Part shown: piece by piece, positions 7,091 through 14,932 of the stretch
Layout of the letters: each line of letters opens with the position of its first letter
Position numbering within the stretch: position 1 is the stretch's first letter
Assembly (NCBI GenBank): GCA_031553435.1
Contig: JAVBLQ010000110.1
Coordinates: 1 to 37,047, forward strand
Reading direction: 5' to 3'
DNA from: JAVBLQ01 sp031553435
GTDB taxonomy: Bacteria; Bacteroidota; Bacteroidia; Bacteroidales; Azobacteroidaceae
DNA: 37,047 bases
Program-made: the position numbers and the translations under genes
Notes under the pieces: generated by a model
Seen by the model: the letters and a program-made list of their open reading frames with translations, nothing else
Databases searched by the model: none
What the model was told of the DNA's origin: nothing

Positions 7091-8980
7091 ATGAAAAAAT
7101 GTACACTACTATTGCTTATTCTGATAAGCATCTCTCTTACCGCACAAGAGAAGAAAAATATTGTTTTGAAAACAGACGTTTCGGAAGCCACAGTATTCAT
7201 TAAAGGAGCTCAAATTCTTCGAAAAACAACAGCGAACCTGCCTGCCGGAAAATCAACAATCGTCTTTTCAGGATTATCTCCTTATGTAGATGCCAAAAGC
7301 GTGCAGGTAAAACTGGATGGCGAAGTAATGGTTTTATCCGTCAATTACCAGATGAATTATAACGATACCGCCAAACAATCCGGTGAGATCGGAAAATACA
7401 TCCAACAACTAAGCGATTTGAATGATAAAATCAGATTGGAAACAGTAAATAAGGAAATTGTCAATGAAGAGTTGACTTTTATGCGCGAAAATAAAAGAAT
7501 CAACAGTTCGGAAGGCATTTATACAAACAATTTAAAAGCAACATCAATATACTATGGTGAGCGTATTTCTTCCTTGAAAATAAAGGAAATAGCGATAGAT
7601 AAAAAGCTCAGGACCCTTACAGAAGAAAAAAATGCCATTGAGCGAAAGATCACAGCCACCGGCAACACAAAGCCGGAACCCACAGGCGAAGTAATCCTGA
7701 ATGTCGATTGCAAAACGATGTTGAGAGTTCCGGCCGAACTTTCGTATTATGTCAACAATGCCTCATGGTATCCTTCATACGATATCCGTGCAAAAAACAT
7801 TTCTGAACCTGTTGAACTGGTCTATAAAGCCAATATCATGCAAAATACGAAAGAAGAATGGAAAAATATAAAGCTGAAAGTATCTTCTGCCAACCCCAAT
7901 CTGGGAAATGTTGCTCCCAGATTGAAGACATATTTCCTGAATTATAACATCAGGCCTCCGCGTTACGAAGCAAATGATTTATCGAATCAGGCAAAAGGAA
8001 GAGTTACTGACAAAACCGGGGAACCTCTGATCGGAGCTTCAGTAACAATTAAAGGTACAACTATAGGAACTGCTGCTGATATGGATGGAAATTTCTCTTT
8101 AGCCATTCCTTCTGGAGGAGGAGAACTGCAAATCTCTTATTTGGGAATGAATACAAAAACACTACCGATATCAAACAATTATATGAATATTGTTCTGGAA
8201 GAAAGTCAACTGGCTTTGGATGAAGTTGTAGTTCTTGGCTATGGTACGGAACGCAAGAAAACTATTACCGGAGCTTTAGCAGGAATTGTTGCTGGAGTTC
8301 AGACAAAAGGCTCGGCTAGCAAACCTGCTTCTCCACAAATGATTCCCCTTCCGGTAACTCAGGTCGAAAATCAAACATCCGTAGAATTTGAAATTAAAAC
8401 ACCTTATACTATTTTATCGGAAAATAAAAATACCACCGTCGAGATGGAACGCTATTCCCTTCCTGCCGAATACGAATATTATTGTATTCCTAAAATAGAT
8501 AAAGATGCTTTCCTGTTGGCCAATATTTCGGATTGGGAACAATACAACCTGTTGGAAGGAGAAGCCAATATTTTCTTCGAAAATACTTATATCGGAAAAA
8601 CAATCCTGGACGTACGCTACCAAAGCGACACTTTGAATATTGCATTGGGTCGTGATAAAAGCGTAAGCATTCAACGGGAAAAAGTGAAAGATTATATCTC
8701 TCAAAAGTTTTTGGGAAGTAAAACGGAAATCATCCGGGATTGGAAGATTACAGTGAAAAATAATAAACTCCAACCGATAAACATGTCATTATTCGATCAG
8801 ATCCCTGTTTCAACGGCACAAGAGATTGAGGTAAATCCCGAAAACATTTCCGGAGCTATTTTGAACAAAGAATCCGGAGAAGTTAAATGGAAATTTACGC
8901 TTCAACCGGCACAGAAAAATGAATTTGAATTAAAATACAAAGTAAAATATCCGAAAGGAAGACCTTTGACGGTAGAATGA
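7091..8980 (+). CDS. exported DUF4140/DUF4139 (MuiA-like) protein with inserted SusC-type regulatory domain
   Basis: A 629-residue protein with a signal peptide (MKKCTLLLLILISISLTAQ). Residues about 25-110 are a DUF4140-type beta domain (VFIKGAQILRKT), then a charged helical segment to about 195, then the DUF4139 domain. That domain is split: its first half is about 205-298 (ASWYPSYDIRAKN, KEEWKNIKLKVSSANP) and its second about 423-629 (YSLPAEYEYYCIPKIDKDAFL, DWEQYNLLEGEANIFFE). The insert at about 303-373 is a carboxypeptidase-like regulatory domain (RVTDKTGEPLIGASVTIKGT, DMDGNFSLAIP), followed by the start of a TonB plug (LDEVVVLGYGTERKKTITGA). That is the layout of SusC/RagA transducers, but no beta-barrel follows. 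It is probably periplasmic or envelope-associated. DUF4139 proteins have no established biochemical function. Paralogue of the gene at 13165. Confidence 0.8.
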   Translation: MKKCTLLLLILISISLTAQEKKNIVLKTDVSEATVFIKGAQILRKTTANLPAGKSTIVFSGLSPYVDAKSVQVKLDGEVMVLSVNYQMNYNDTAKQSGEIGKYIQQLSDLNDKIRLETVNKEIVNEELTFMRENKRINSSEGIYTNNLKATSIYYGERISSLKIKEIAIDKKLRTLTEEKNAIERKITATGNTKPEPTGEVILNVDCKTMLRVPAELSYYVNNASWYPSYDIRAKNISEPVELVYKANIMQNTKEEWKNIKLKVSSANPNLGNVAPRLKTYFLNYNIRPPRYEANDLSNQAKGRVTDKTGEPLIGASVTIKGTTIGTAADMDGNFSLAIPSGGGELQISYLGMNTKTLPISNNYMNIVLEESQLALDEVVVLGYGTERKKTITGALAGIVAGVQTKGSASKPASPQMIPLPVTQVENQTSVEFEIKTPYTILSENKNTTVEMERYSLPAEYEYYCIPKIDKDAFLLANISDWEQYNLLEGEANIFFENTYIGKTILDVRYQSDTLNIALGRDKSVSIQREKVKDYISQKFLGSKTEIIRDWKITVKNNKLQPINMSLFDQIPVSTAQEIEVNPENISGAILNKESGEVKWKFTLQPAQKNEFELKYKVKYPKGRPLTVE

Positions 8981-9016
8981 GTTTAAAAACAAAGATAATA
9001 ATTGAAAAAAATCATG

Positions 9017-9024
9017 TACTTTTG
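9017..9024 (+). promoter_or_regulatory. Bacteroidota -7 element (TAnnTTTG) upstream of aspS
   Basis: TACTTTTG is an exact match to the TAnnTTTG -7 consensus of the Bacteroidota housekeeping sigma factor, 26 nt before the aspS start codon. No good -33 TTTG is visible at the usual distance, so the call rests on the -7 box alone. Confidence 0.5.
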
Positions 9025-9050
9025 CCGTTAAAATAAACCGATAGAAAATT

Positions 9051-10808
9051 ATGTACAGGACGAAAACTTGTGGCGAATTACGCTTGTCAAATCTGAATGA
9101 AACGGTTACCCTTGCAGGATGGGCGCAAACTATCCGCAGAATGGGCGGGATGATATTTGTTGATCTGAGAGACCGTTATGGAATTACCCAGTTGGCTTTC
9201 AACCAGAATGTGAATGCAGAACTTTGGAAAGAAGCCGATCAACTGGGACGTGAATGGGTGCTTCAGGCAACAGGTAAAGTGATGGAACGATCCAATAAAA
9301 ATCTCAATATCCCAACCGGAGAAATTGAAATTATCGTTTCCGAACTTCACATATTAAACCCTTCCGAAGTTCCTCCTTTTACCATTGAAGATGAGACAGA
9401 CGGAGGCGATGATATCCGTATGAAATATCGCTATTTGGATTTGCGTCGCAATGCCGTAAGAAAAAACCTGGAACTTCGTCATAAAATGGCTTTTGAAACC
9501 CGCCGTTATTTGGACGAACACCATTTTCTGGAAGTTGAAACTCCAGTGCTGATAGGCTCTACTCCTGAAGGAGCAAGGGATTTCGTTGTTCCTTCCCGGA
9601 TGAATCCCGGTGAATTTTATGCTTTGCCGCAATCTCCTCAAACATTGAAACAATTGTTGATGGTTTCAGGATTTGACCGTTATTTTCAAATCGTTAAATG
9701 TTTCAGAGACGAAGATTTACGGGCAGACCGCCAGCCGGAATTTACACAAATCGACTGCGAGATGTCTTTCGTTCAACAAGATGATATATTACAGATGTTT
9801 GAAGGTCTAACCAAGCATTTGTTTAAGACAATCAAAGGCATTGATTTACCTGATTTTCCACGAATGTCGTATGCGGAAGCCATGAAATATTATGGATCCG
9901 ACAAGCCGGATACCCGTTTCGAAATGAAATTTGTTGAATTGAAAGACTTAACAAAAGACAGAGAATTCGTAGTATTCGACAGCGCCGAATATGTTGCTGC
10001 CATTTGTGCCAAAGATTGCGCCTCTTATACACGCAAACAATTGGATGAATTAACCGATTTTATCAAACGTCCGCAAATCGGAGCCAAAGGCTTGGTTTAT
10101 GTTAAATGTGAAACAGACGGAACATTCAAGTCATCCGTTGATAAATTTTATTCCCAGGATGATTTGAAAAAATGGGCCGAACGTTGTCAGGCAACTCCAG
10201 GCGATTTATTATTAATCGTTTGCGGAGAAATGGAAAAAGCGCAAAAGCAACTTTGTGAACTCCGTTTGGAGATGGGCGCACGTTTAGGTTTGCGTGATAA
10301 ATCAAAATACAACTGTTTGTGGGTAGTCGATTTCCCTTTATTGGAAAAAGACGAAGAATTGAATCGCTTCTTTGCCAAACACCATCCGTTTACCAGTCCC
10401 AAACCCGAAGATATTTCTTTGTTGGATACAGATCCGGGAGCCGTTCGTGCAAATGCTTACGATATGGTTATCAATGGAGTTGAAGTAGGAGGAGGGTCCA
10501 TCCGTATTTACGACAGCGGTTTACAAAAGAAAATGTTCCAGGTGCTCGGTTTTACCGAAGAAAAAGCACAGGCTCAATTCGGATTTTTGATGAATGCGTT
10601 TAAATATGGAGCGCCTCCGCACGGTGGATTGGCTTTTGGATTAGACCGCTTTGTTTCTATTTTTGCCGGACTCGATTCTATCAGAGATTGTATTGCATTT
10701 CCCAAAAACAACTCAGGAAGAGACGTAATGCTCGATGCTCCTTCAACAATCGATCAGGAACAACTGGATGAATTAAATCTTGTAATAAATTTAAAAGAAG
10801 GTAAATGA
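9051..10808 (+). CDS. aspS: aspartate--tRNA ligase
   Basis: A 585-residue class II aminoacyl-tRNA synthetase of the bacterial type, charging tRNA-Asp in the cytosol. The N-terminal OB-fold anticodon domain (about 1-110) holds VTLAGWAQTIRRMGGMIFVDLRDR. Class II motif 2 reads FRDEDLRADRQPEFTQIDCEMSF (about 222-244), and motif 3 reads GGLAFGLDRF near the C-terminus. The insertion between them is the GAD domain found in bacterial AspS, and total length matches that class. The ATG at 9051 gives the standard MYRTKTCGEL start. A -7 promoter box lies 26 nt upstream. Essential housekeeping gene with no odd features. Confidence 0.97.
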   Translation: MYRTKTCGELRLSNLNETVTLAGWAQTIRRMGGMIFVDLRDRYGITQLAFNQNVNAELWKEADQLGREWVLQATGKVMERSNKNLNIPTGEIEIIVSELHILNPSEVPPFTIEDETDGGDDIRMKYRYLDLRRNAVRKNLELRHKMAFETRRYLDEHHFLEVETPVLIGSTPEGARDFVVPSRMNPGEFYALPQSPQTLKQLLMVSGFDRYFQIVKCFRDEDLRADRQPEFTQIDCEMSFVQQDDILQMFEGLTKHLFKTIKGIDLPDFPRMSYAEAMKYYGSDKPDTRFEMKFVELKDLTKDREFVVFDSAEYVAAICAKDCASYTRKQLDELTDFIKRPQIGAKGLVYVKCETDGTFKSSVDKFYSQDDLKKWAERCQATPGDLLLIVCGEMEKAQKQLCELRLEMGARLGLRDKSKYNCLWVVDFPLLEKDEELNRFFAKHHPFTSPKPEDISLLDTDPGAVRANAYDMVINGVEVGGGSIRIYDSGLQKKMFQVLGFTEEKAQAQFGFLMNAFKYGAPPHGGLAFGLDRFVSIFAGLDSIRDCIAFPKNNSGRDVMLDAPSTIDQEQLDELNLVINLKEGK

Positions 10809-10870
10809 TATAAACAAATTGAGCTTTGGAGGCGTTTAATTTTCAATTGGCTAACGCCGAACGTTGTTTC

Positions 10871-10891
10871 TCAATTTTCAATTTTCAATTT
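10871..10891 (+). repeat. three tandem copies of TCAATTT beside the purC start
   Basis: Three perfect 7-bp units (10871-10877, 10878-10884, 10885-10891) end 2 nt before the purC ATG. A further related unit occurs near 10841-10847. A GGCGTT / AACGCC pair (10831-10836 and 10853-10858) lies just upstream. This is simple AT-rich intergenic repetition in the leader; no riboswitch is recognised. Confidence 0.6.
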
Positions 10892-10893
10892 AT

Positions 10894-11838
10894 ATGAAGA
10901 ATACACTAGTTCGCACAGACTTCAACTTCCCCGGACAAACCAAAGTCTATCACGGGAAAGTTCGTGATGTATATACTATCGACAACGATTTGTTGGTTAT
11001 GATTGCAACCGACCGGATCTCCGCATTTGATGTCATTTTGCCGCAAGGCATTCCCTATAAAGGACAAGTATTGAATCAGATTGCCGCTAAATTTCTGGAT
11101 GCAACATCAGATATTGTTCCTAACTGGAAACAGGCATCTCCGGATCCGATGGTGACGGTGGGAATTCGTTGTGAGGCATACAAAGTGGAAATGGTCATTC
11201 GTGGCTATCTCACCGGAAGCGCCTGGCGCGAATACAAAGCAGGAGCCCGCACACTTTGTGGAGTTGCTTTGCCCGAAGGAATGGAAGAAAATCAAAAATT
11301 CCCAACACCGATCATCACTCCGACTACCAAAGCGGAAGAAGGACATGACGAAAATATTTCCAAAGAAGAAATCATCACACAAGGCCTGGTCAGTAAGGAA
11401 GAATATGAACAACTGGAAAAATATACTTATGCCCTATTCCAGCGCGGAACAGAAATAGCTGCGCAAAAAGGTTTGATTCTGGTAGATACCAAATACGAAT
11501 TTGGCAAGAAAGATGGAAAAATCTATTTGATTGATGAAATTCATACGCCTGATTCTTCCCGCTATTTTTATGCAGAAGGTTATCAGGAACGATTTGAAAA
11601 AGGGGAAGAACAAAAACAACTTTCCAAGGAATTTGTTCGCAAATGGTTAATGGAAAATGGTTTTCAGGGAAAAGAAGGCCAACAAGTGCCAGAGATGACC
11701 GAAGATTATTGCAACAGCGTTTCTGACCGCTACATCGAATTATATGAAAGCATTACCGGAGAAAAATTTGTGAAAGCAGATATTTCTGATGTTCCGTCCC
11801 GGATAGAGAAAAATATACTGGAATTTTTGAAAAAATAG
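10894..11838 (+). CDS. purC: phosphoribosylaminoimidazole-succinocarboxamide synthase
   Basis: A 314-residue SAICAR synthetase, joining aspartate to CAIR in de novo purine synthesis. KVYHGKVRDVYTIDNDLLVMIATDRISAFDVILP at the N-terminus is the diagnostic nucleotide-binding start, and RGYLTGSAWREY and IYLIDEIHTPDSSRYFY are conserved later. Length matches the longer PurC form with a C-terminal extension. The ATG at 10894 is chosen over an in-frame TTG at 10864, because the extra residues (MFLNFQFSIY) come from the repetitive leader and are not family sequence. It lies 85 nt after aspS on the same strand and may share its transcript. Confidence 0.96.
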   Translation: MKNTLVRTDFNFPGQTKVYHGKVRDVYTIDNDLLVMIATDRISAFDVILPQGIPYKGQVLNQIAAKFLDATSDIVPNWKQASPDPMVTVGIRCEAYKVEMVIRGYLTGSAWREYKAGARTLCGVALPEGMEENQKFPTPIITPTTKAEEGHDENISKEEIITQGLVSKEEYEQLEKYTYALFQRGTEIAAQKGLILVDTKYEFGKKDGKIYLIDEIHTPDSSRYFYAEGYQERFEKGEEQKQLSKEFVRKWLMENGFQGKEGQQVPEMTEDYCNSVSDRYIELYESITGEKFVKADISDVPSRIEKNILEFLKK

Positions 11839-11868
11839 AATAAGCATAGATAAAATACGAACTGAACT

Positions 11869-11896
11869 GTCATCCCGGCCTTGAGCCGGGATCCCC
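11869..11896 (+). repeat. REP-like palindrome, left flank of GIY-YIG gene
   Basis: ATCCCGGC (11872-11879), loop CTTGA, GCCGGGAT (11885-11892): a perfect 8-bp stem preceded by GTC. It matches the reverse complement of the right flank at 12222-12249 at 21 of 28 positions. It is distinctly GC-rich against its surroundings, and may also act as a hairpin downstream of purC. Confidence 0.8.
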
Positions 11897-11915
11897 TTAT
11901 AACCAACCGAAATAT

Positions 11916-12218
11916 ATGAATAATATTTACCAATTTTGGATTTATTGTATGTCAAACATGTGTAATAGTGTTTTATACATTGGGGTTACCAATGATTTAC
12001 ATAGAAGAGTCTTTGAGCATAAGTCGAAAAAAATCAAAGGGTTCACATACAAATTTAATTGTAATAAATTAGTCTATCTTGAAGAATTCAATCATATAGA
12101 AGAAGCAATTAAAAGAGAAAAACAATTGAAAAATTGGAAACGTGAATGGAAAAATGATTTAATAACAAAGATGAATCCGGAATGGAAAGATTTATCTACT
12201 GATTGGTTTGTAGAATAA
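11916..12218 (+). CDS. small GIY-YIG nuclease-domain protein
   Basis: A 100-residue stand-alone GIY-YIG domain of the UPF0213/YhbQ-like size class. The motif residues are seen as WIYCMS at the start, LYIGVTNDLHRRVFEH (the YIG strand, then the helix with catalytic-type Arg), and the later helix HIEEAIKREKQLKNWKREWK with the candidate metal-binding Glu. The family cuts DNA or RNA phosphodiesters, but activity of these small proteins is mostly unproven. It is bounded on both sides by GC-rich inverted REP-like repeats about 20 nt before the start and 4 nt after the stop. The gene plus repeats therefore looks like a transferable unit inserted between purC and ubiE. Confidence 0.85.
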   Translation: MNNIYQFWIYCMSNMCNSVLYIGVTNDLHRRVFEHKSKKIKGFTYKFNCNKLVYLEEFNHIEEAIKREKQLKNWKREWKNDLITKMNPEWKDLSTDWFVE

Positions 12219-12221
12219 TTG

Positions 12222-12249
12222 AGGGATTGCGGGTCAAGCCCGCAATGAC
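12222..12249 (-). repeat. REP-like palindrome, right flank of GIY-YIG gene
   Basis: ATTGCGGG (12226-12233), loop TCAAG, CCCGCAAT (12239-12246), then GAC. The 8-bp stem is perfect. The loop is the exact reverse complement of the left-flank loop, so the two flanks are inverted copies of one repeat type that differ in stem bases while keeping pairing. Confidence 0.8.
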
Positions 12250-12276
12250 AAAATAAGATTTTTAAGATATAGATAT

Positions 12277-13014
12277 ATGACTTACAAAGCCGAAAAAATC
12301 CTTCCATACAACTCCTCTGAAAATAAAGCCACTCAAGTCGAGCGGATGTTTGATGAAATAGCTGAGAATTATGATACACTCAATCATACGCTCTCAATGG
12401 GTATTGATAAAAGTTGGCGCAAAAAAGGAATCTTATCTCTGAAAAATCTTCAACCTAAAAAAATACTCGATATTGCAACCGGAACCGGTGATCTTGCAAT
12501 TGATGCATTTCAACGTTTGAAACCTGATTCAATTCTTGGAATTGATATTTCCGAAGGAATGATGGAAGTGGGCCGGCAAAAAGTAGCATCATTACAACTC
12601 TCAGAACAGATTACCTTTGAAAAACAAGATTGTACCGATCTTCAATTAGACGACAATTCATTTGATGCAGCCATGGTTGCCTTCGGAATCCGCAATTTCG
12701 AAGACCTAGACAAAGGATTAAAAGAAATTTTACGCGTATTGAAACCCGGAGGAAAACTGATGATTCTGGAACTTTCTACTCCGGAACATTTTCCTATGAA
12801 GCAACTATATACAATATATTCCAACATAATCATTCCGAATATAGGAAGAATTATTTCTAAAAGTAAAGCCGCCTATAAATATCTGCCTAAATCCATTGAA
12901 GCCTTTTCCCAAGGACAAGAGATGGTCAATATCCTGAAAAATAATGGATTCAAAGAAGCTTTCTGCCAAACCTATACATTCGGAATCTGTTCTATGTATC
13001 TGGGAGAAAAATAA
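12277..13014 (+). CDS. menG: demethylmenaquinone methyltransferase
   Basis: A 245-residue UbiE/MenG-family SAM-dependent C-methyltransferase. In Bacteroidota, which use menaquinone, it would methylate demethylmenaquinone in the last step of the pathway (the gene is often labelled ubiE). Seen: the family entry VERMFDEIAENYDTLNHTLSMGID (about 21-44), SAM motif I DIATGTGDLAI, and the later signature KPGGKLMILELSTP with SKAAYKYLPKSIEAFSQGQEM near the end. Length is normal. The start at 12277 lies 27 nt beyond the right REP-like repeat, so the insertion of the GIY-YIG unit may have changed its leader. Confidence 0.95.
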   Translation: MTYKAEKILPYNSSENKATQVERMFDEIAENYDTLNHTLSMGIDKSWRKKGILSLKNLQPKKILDIATGTGDLAIDAFQRLKPDSILGIDISEGMMEVGRQKVASLQLSEQITFEKQDCTDLQLDDNSFDAAMVAFGIRNFEDLDKGLKEILRVLKPGGKLMILELSTPEHFPMKQLYTIYSNIIIPNIGRIISKSKAAYKYLPKSIEAFSQGQEMVNILKNNGFKEAFCQTYTFGICSMYLGEK

Positions 13015-13047
13015 CACATTTCACCTTAAATATTATTCCTAAAAAAC

Positions 13048-13055
13048 TATTTTTG
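13048..13055 (+). promoter_or_regulatory. candidate -7 element (TAnnTTTG) in the leader of the second DUF4139 gene
   Basis: TATTTTTG exactly fits TAnnTTTG, 109 nt before the start codon at 13165. It sits just before a 10-bp inverted repeat. The region is very AT-rich, so a chance match is possible, and a different putative promoter lies closer to the gene at 13089-13117. Confidence 0.3.
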
Positions 13056-13056
13056 T

Positions 13057-13080
13057 AATCAAAAATAGAAATTTTTGATT
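13057..13080 (+). repeat. perfect 10-bp inverted repeat (hairpin or operator)
   Basis: AATCAAAAAT (13057-13066), loop AGAA, ATTTTTGATT (13071-13080). It lies 43 nt after the menG stop and overlaps the likely start of transcription from the -7 box at 13048. It could be an AT-rich terminator-like hairpin for menG or an operator for the following genes. No following T-run is strong enough to decide. Confidence 0.5.
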
Positions 13081-13088
13081 TGCTTTTA

Positions 13089-13117
13089 TGGAATCTGAAA
13101 TAAATATGCATCTATAT
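13089..13117 (+). promoter_or_regulatory. putative ECF-type promoter or operator, second copy
   Basis: TGGAAT at 13089-13094 and ATGCATCTATAT at 13106-13117 with an 11-nt spacer, identical in blocks and spacing to 7025-7053. It ends 47 nt before the start codon. GGAAT to TCTAT spacing is again 16 nt. Confidence 0.5.
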
Positions 13118-13164
13118 TTCGAAGAGCGAATCAATCTCCATCTTTCATATAAAAACATATAATC

Positions 13165-14928
13165 ATGAAAACATCAATCTTCTCTTTATTTATCATTTTT
13201 TTTACATTTCAGTTGGTAGCGCAAACTGAAAAAACAGTACAAAGTAAATTACAATCAGCAACAATTTTTCTTCAGGGGGCAGAACTCGAACATACAGCTA
13301 AAGCTACTTTGATGTCAGGCAATAATGAATTGATTATTGAAGATTTAAGTTCTTTAATAGATATCAACAGCCTGCAAATCAAATGTTCGGGAGGAGTTAC
13401 TGTTATGGGATCTGAATTTCTTAAAGATTATCTTGTGGAAAAAACTCAGACTGTTATTGCAAAAAAATTACAAGATTCAATCAATTTTTATCATAAAGAA
13501 ATAAAAAGATTAAATGTCTTATTAGAAACTAATAAAGAGCTAAGAACTTTATTACAAGCCAATAAGTCTATTGCCGGGCAACAAACCGGACTAAGTGTTG
13601 CCGAATTAGCTAAAATGATGGATTATTACAAAACTAAATCCATTGAATTAGAAACTGAAAAAAGCACATCAGAAGATAAAATCGAAAAATATGAAGAAAG
13701 GATTGAGCTTCTGAAAGATCAATTAGAACAAGAGTCTCTCAAAGATGATAAAACTTCCGGGAAATTGAAACTCAAGTTGGTAGCTCCACTTGCCGGAGCT
13801 TATGATCTTCAGATTTCTTATTATACCAGCTCAGCTTATTGGGTTCCTTTTTACGATTTACAGGTATCTTCGACAGACAGACCTATTAAGCTTGTATCCA
13901 AAGCTAAATTTAAACAAACCACCGGGTTAGATTGGAAAAAAACAACTTTGACTCTTTCGACTTCGACTCCGAATAATGGAAAGACAGCTCCGGTGCTCAA
14001 TGCATGGTTTCTGGAACAGGCTTTAATTAAAAAGCCAAAACAAATCGAATCATTAACTCAAAATACCATTTCGTATAAAGAAATGGATAATTCAAGTTTT
14101 TATATAAGAGGTTTGGGAACAACCCAATCCATGACAGAACCCATTTATGTTATAGATGGTATTATTGTCGATAATTCGGAGTTTAATGCAGTATCACCTG
14201 ATATGATTGCCAGTATTGATGTTTTGAAAGATGCATCTGCAACTGCAATTTATGGTTCAAGAGCAGTAAATGGAGCAGTTATAATGACCTTAAAAAAGAA
14301 TTTTATTACGGAAACCGAAAATCAGGCAGATGTTTCTTATAGCATCGACCTTCCTTATGATGTTTTGGGAACTGGTAGCGAACAAAGTGTAACATTACGC
14401 ACGATTGATTTGCCTGCAACATTTGAATATTATAGTGTGCCTAAACTGGATAAATCTGTTTATCTATTGGCGGGAATTAAGGATTGGGCTCAGTATAATT
14501 TGCTTCCCGGAGAAGCGAATATCACTTATGAAGGAACATATGCGGGAAAATCAAGAATAGATCCGAACTCAACTAAAGATGTATTGCATTTGACCTTGGG
14601 AAATGATAAACGTGTAGCTGTCAAGCGAGAAAAAATGCAGGATTTCACTTCTATCAAATTTTTAGGAAATGATAAGGAGCAAACCTTTGGTTATCAACTT
14701 ACCGTCAAAAACAACAAAAATGTTCCGATTGATATGATCCTGAAAGATCAATATCCGATTTCAACAGATAAAAACATTGTTGTTAAACTTATTGATACCA
14801 ATGATGCTCATGTGAACGAGGAAGTCGGAACTTTAACCTGGGAATTCAAAATGAAACCTGGAGAAACCCGTACTTTTAAATTGAAATATAGTGTGAAATA
14901 TCCGAAAGATATAAGTTTGAACTTGTGA
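13165..14928 (+). CDS. exported DUF4140/DUF4139 (MuiA-like) protein with inserted TonB-plug fragment
   Basis: A 587-residue paralogue of the protein at 7091. Signal peptide MKTSIFSLFIIFFTFQLVAQ; DUF4140-type domain about 25-105 (TIFLQGAELEHTAKAT); coiled-coil segment about 105-195 rich in Glu/Lys; DUF4139 domain about 205-587 (AYWVPFYDLQVSS, DWAQYNLLPGEANITYEGTY). The DUF4139 domain is interrupted at about 310-378 by the second half of a SusC-type plug: YIRGLG, IYVIDGIIVDN, SIDVLKDASATAIYGSRAVNG, ending in MTLKK. In a TonB transducer the barrel would begin there; here the DUF4139 sequence resumes (ENQADVSYSIDLPYDV). Its stop is 4 nt before the VIT/vWA gene, so the two form an operon. Biochemical function unknown; an envelope role is inferred. 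Confidence 0.8.
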   Translation: MKTSIFSLFIIFFTFQLVAQTEKTVQSKLQSATIFLQGAELEHTAKATLMSGNNELIIEDLSSLIDINSLQIKCSGGVTVMGSEFLKDYLVEKTQTVIAKKLQDSINFYHKEIKRLNVLLETNKELRTLLQANKSIAGQQTGLSVAELAKMMDYYKTKSIELETEKSTSEDKIEKYEERIELLKDQLEQESLKDDKTSGKLKLKLVAPLAGAYDLQISYYTSSAYWVPFYDLQVSSTDRPIKLVSKAKFKQTTGLDWKKTTLTLSTSTPNNGKTAPVLNAWFLEQALIKKPKQIESLTQNTISYKEMDNSSFYIRGLGTTQSMTEPIYVIDGIIVDNSEFNAVSPDMIASIDVLKDASATAIYGSRAVNGAVIMTLKKNFITETENQADVSYSIDLPYDVLGTGSEQSVTLRTIDLPATFEYYSVPKLDKSVYLLAGIKDWAQYNLLPGEANITYEGTYAGKSRIDPNSTKDVLHLTLGNDKRVAVKREKMQDFTSIKFLGNDKEQTFGYQLTVKNNKNVPIDMILKDQYPISTDKNIVVKLIDTNDAHVNEEVGTLTWEFKMKPGETRTFKLKYSVKYPKDISLNL

Positions 14929-14932
14929 GCTT

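Larger units (their letters stand above)
11869..12249 (+). mobile_element. putative REP-bounded GIY-YIG unit
   Basis: A 381-bp unit: inverted REP-like ends beginning GTCAT and ending ATGAC enclose one GIY-YIG gene and almost nothing else. No transposase and no target-site duplication can be asserted. A similar pair of ends without a gene lies at 36654-36734. Mobility is inferred from the layout only. Confidence 0.4.

Noticed and set aside
10864..10893. Longer purC start at TTG 10864
   Set aside because: The added residues come from the repetitive AT-rich leader and precede the family N-terminus, which begins at ATG 10894.
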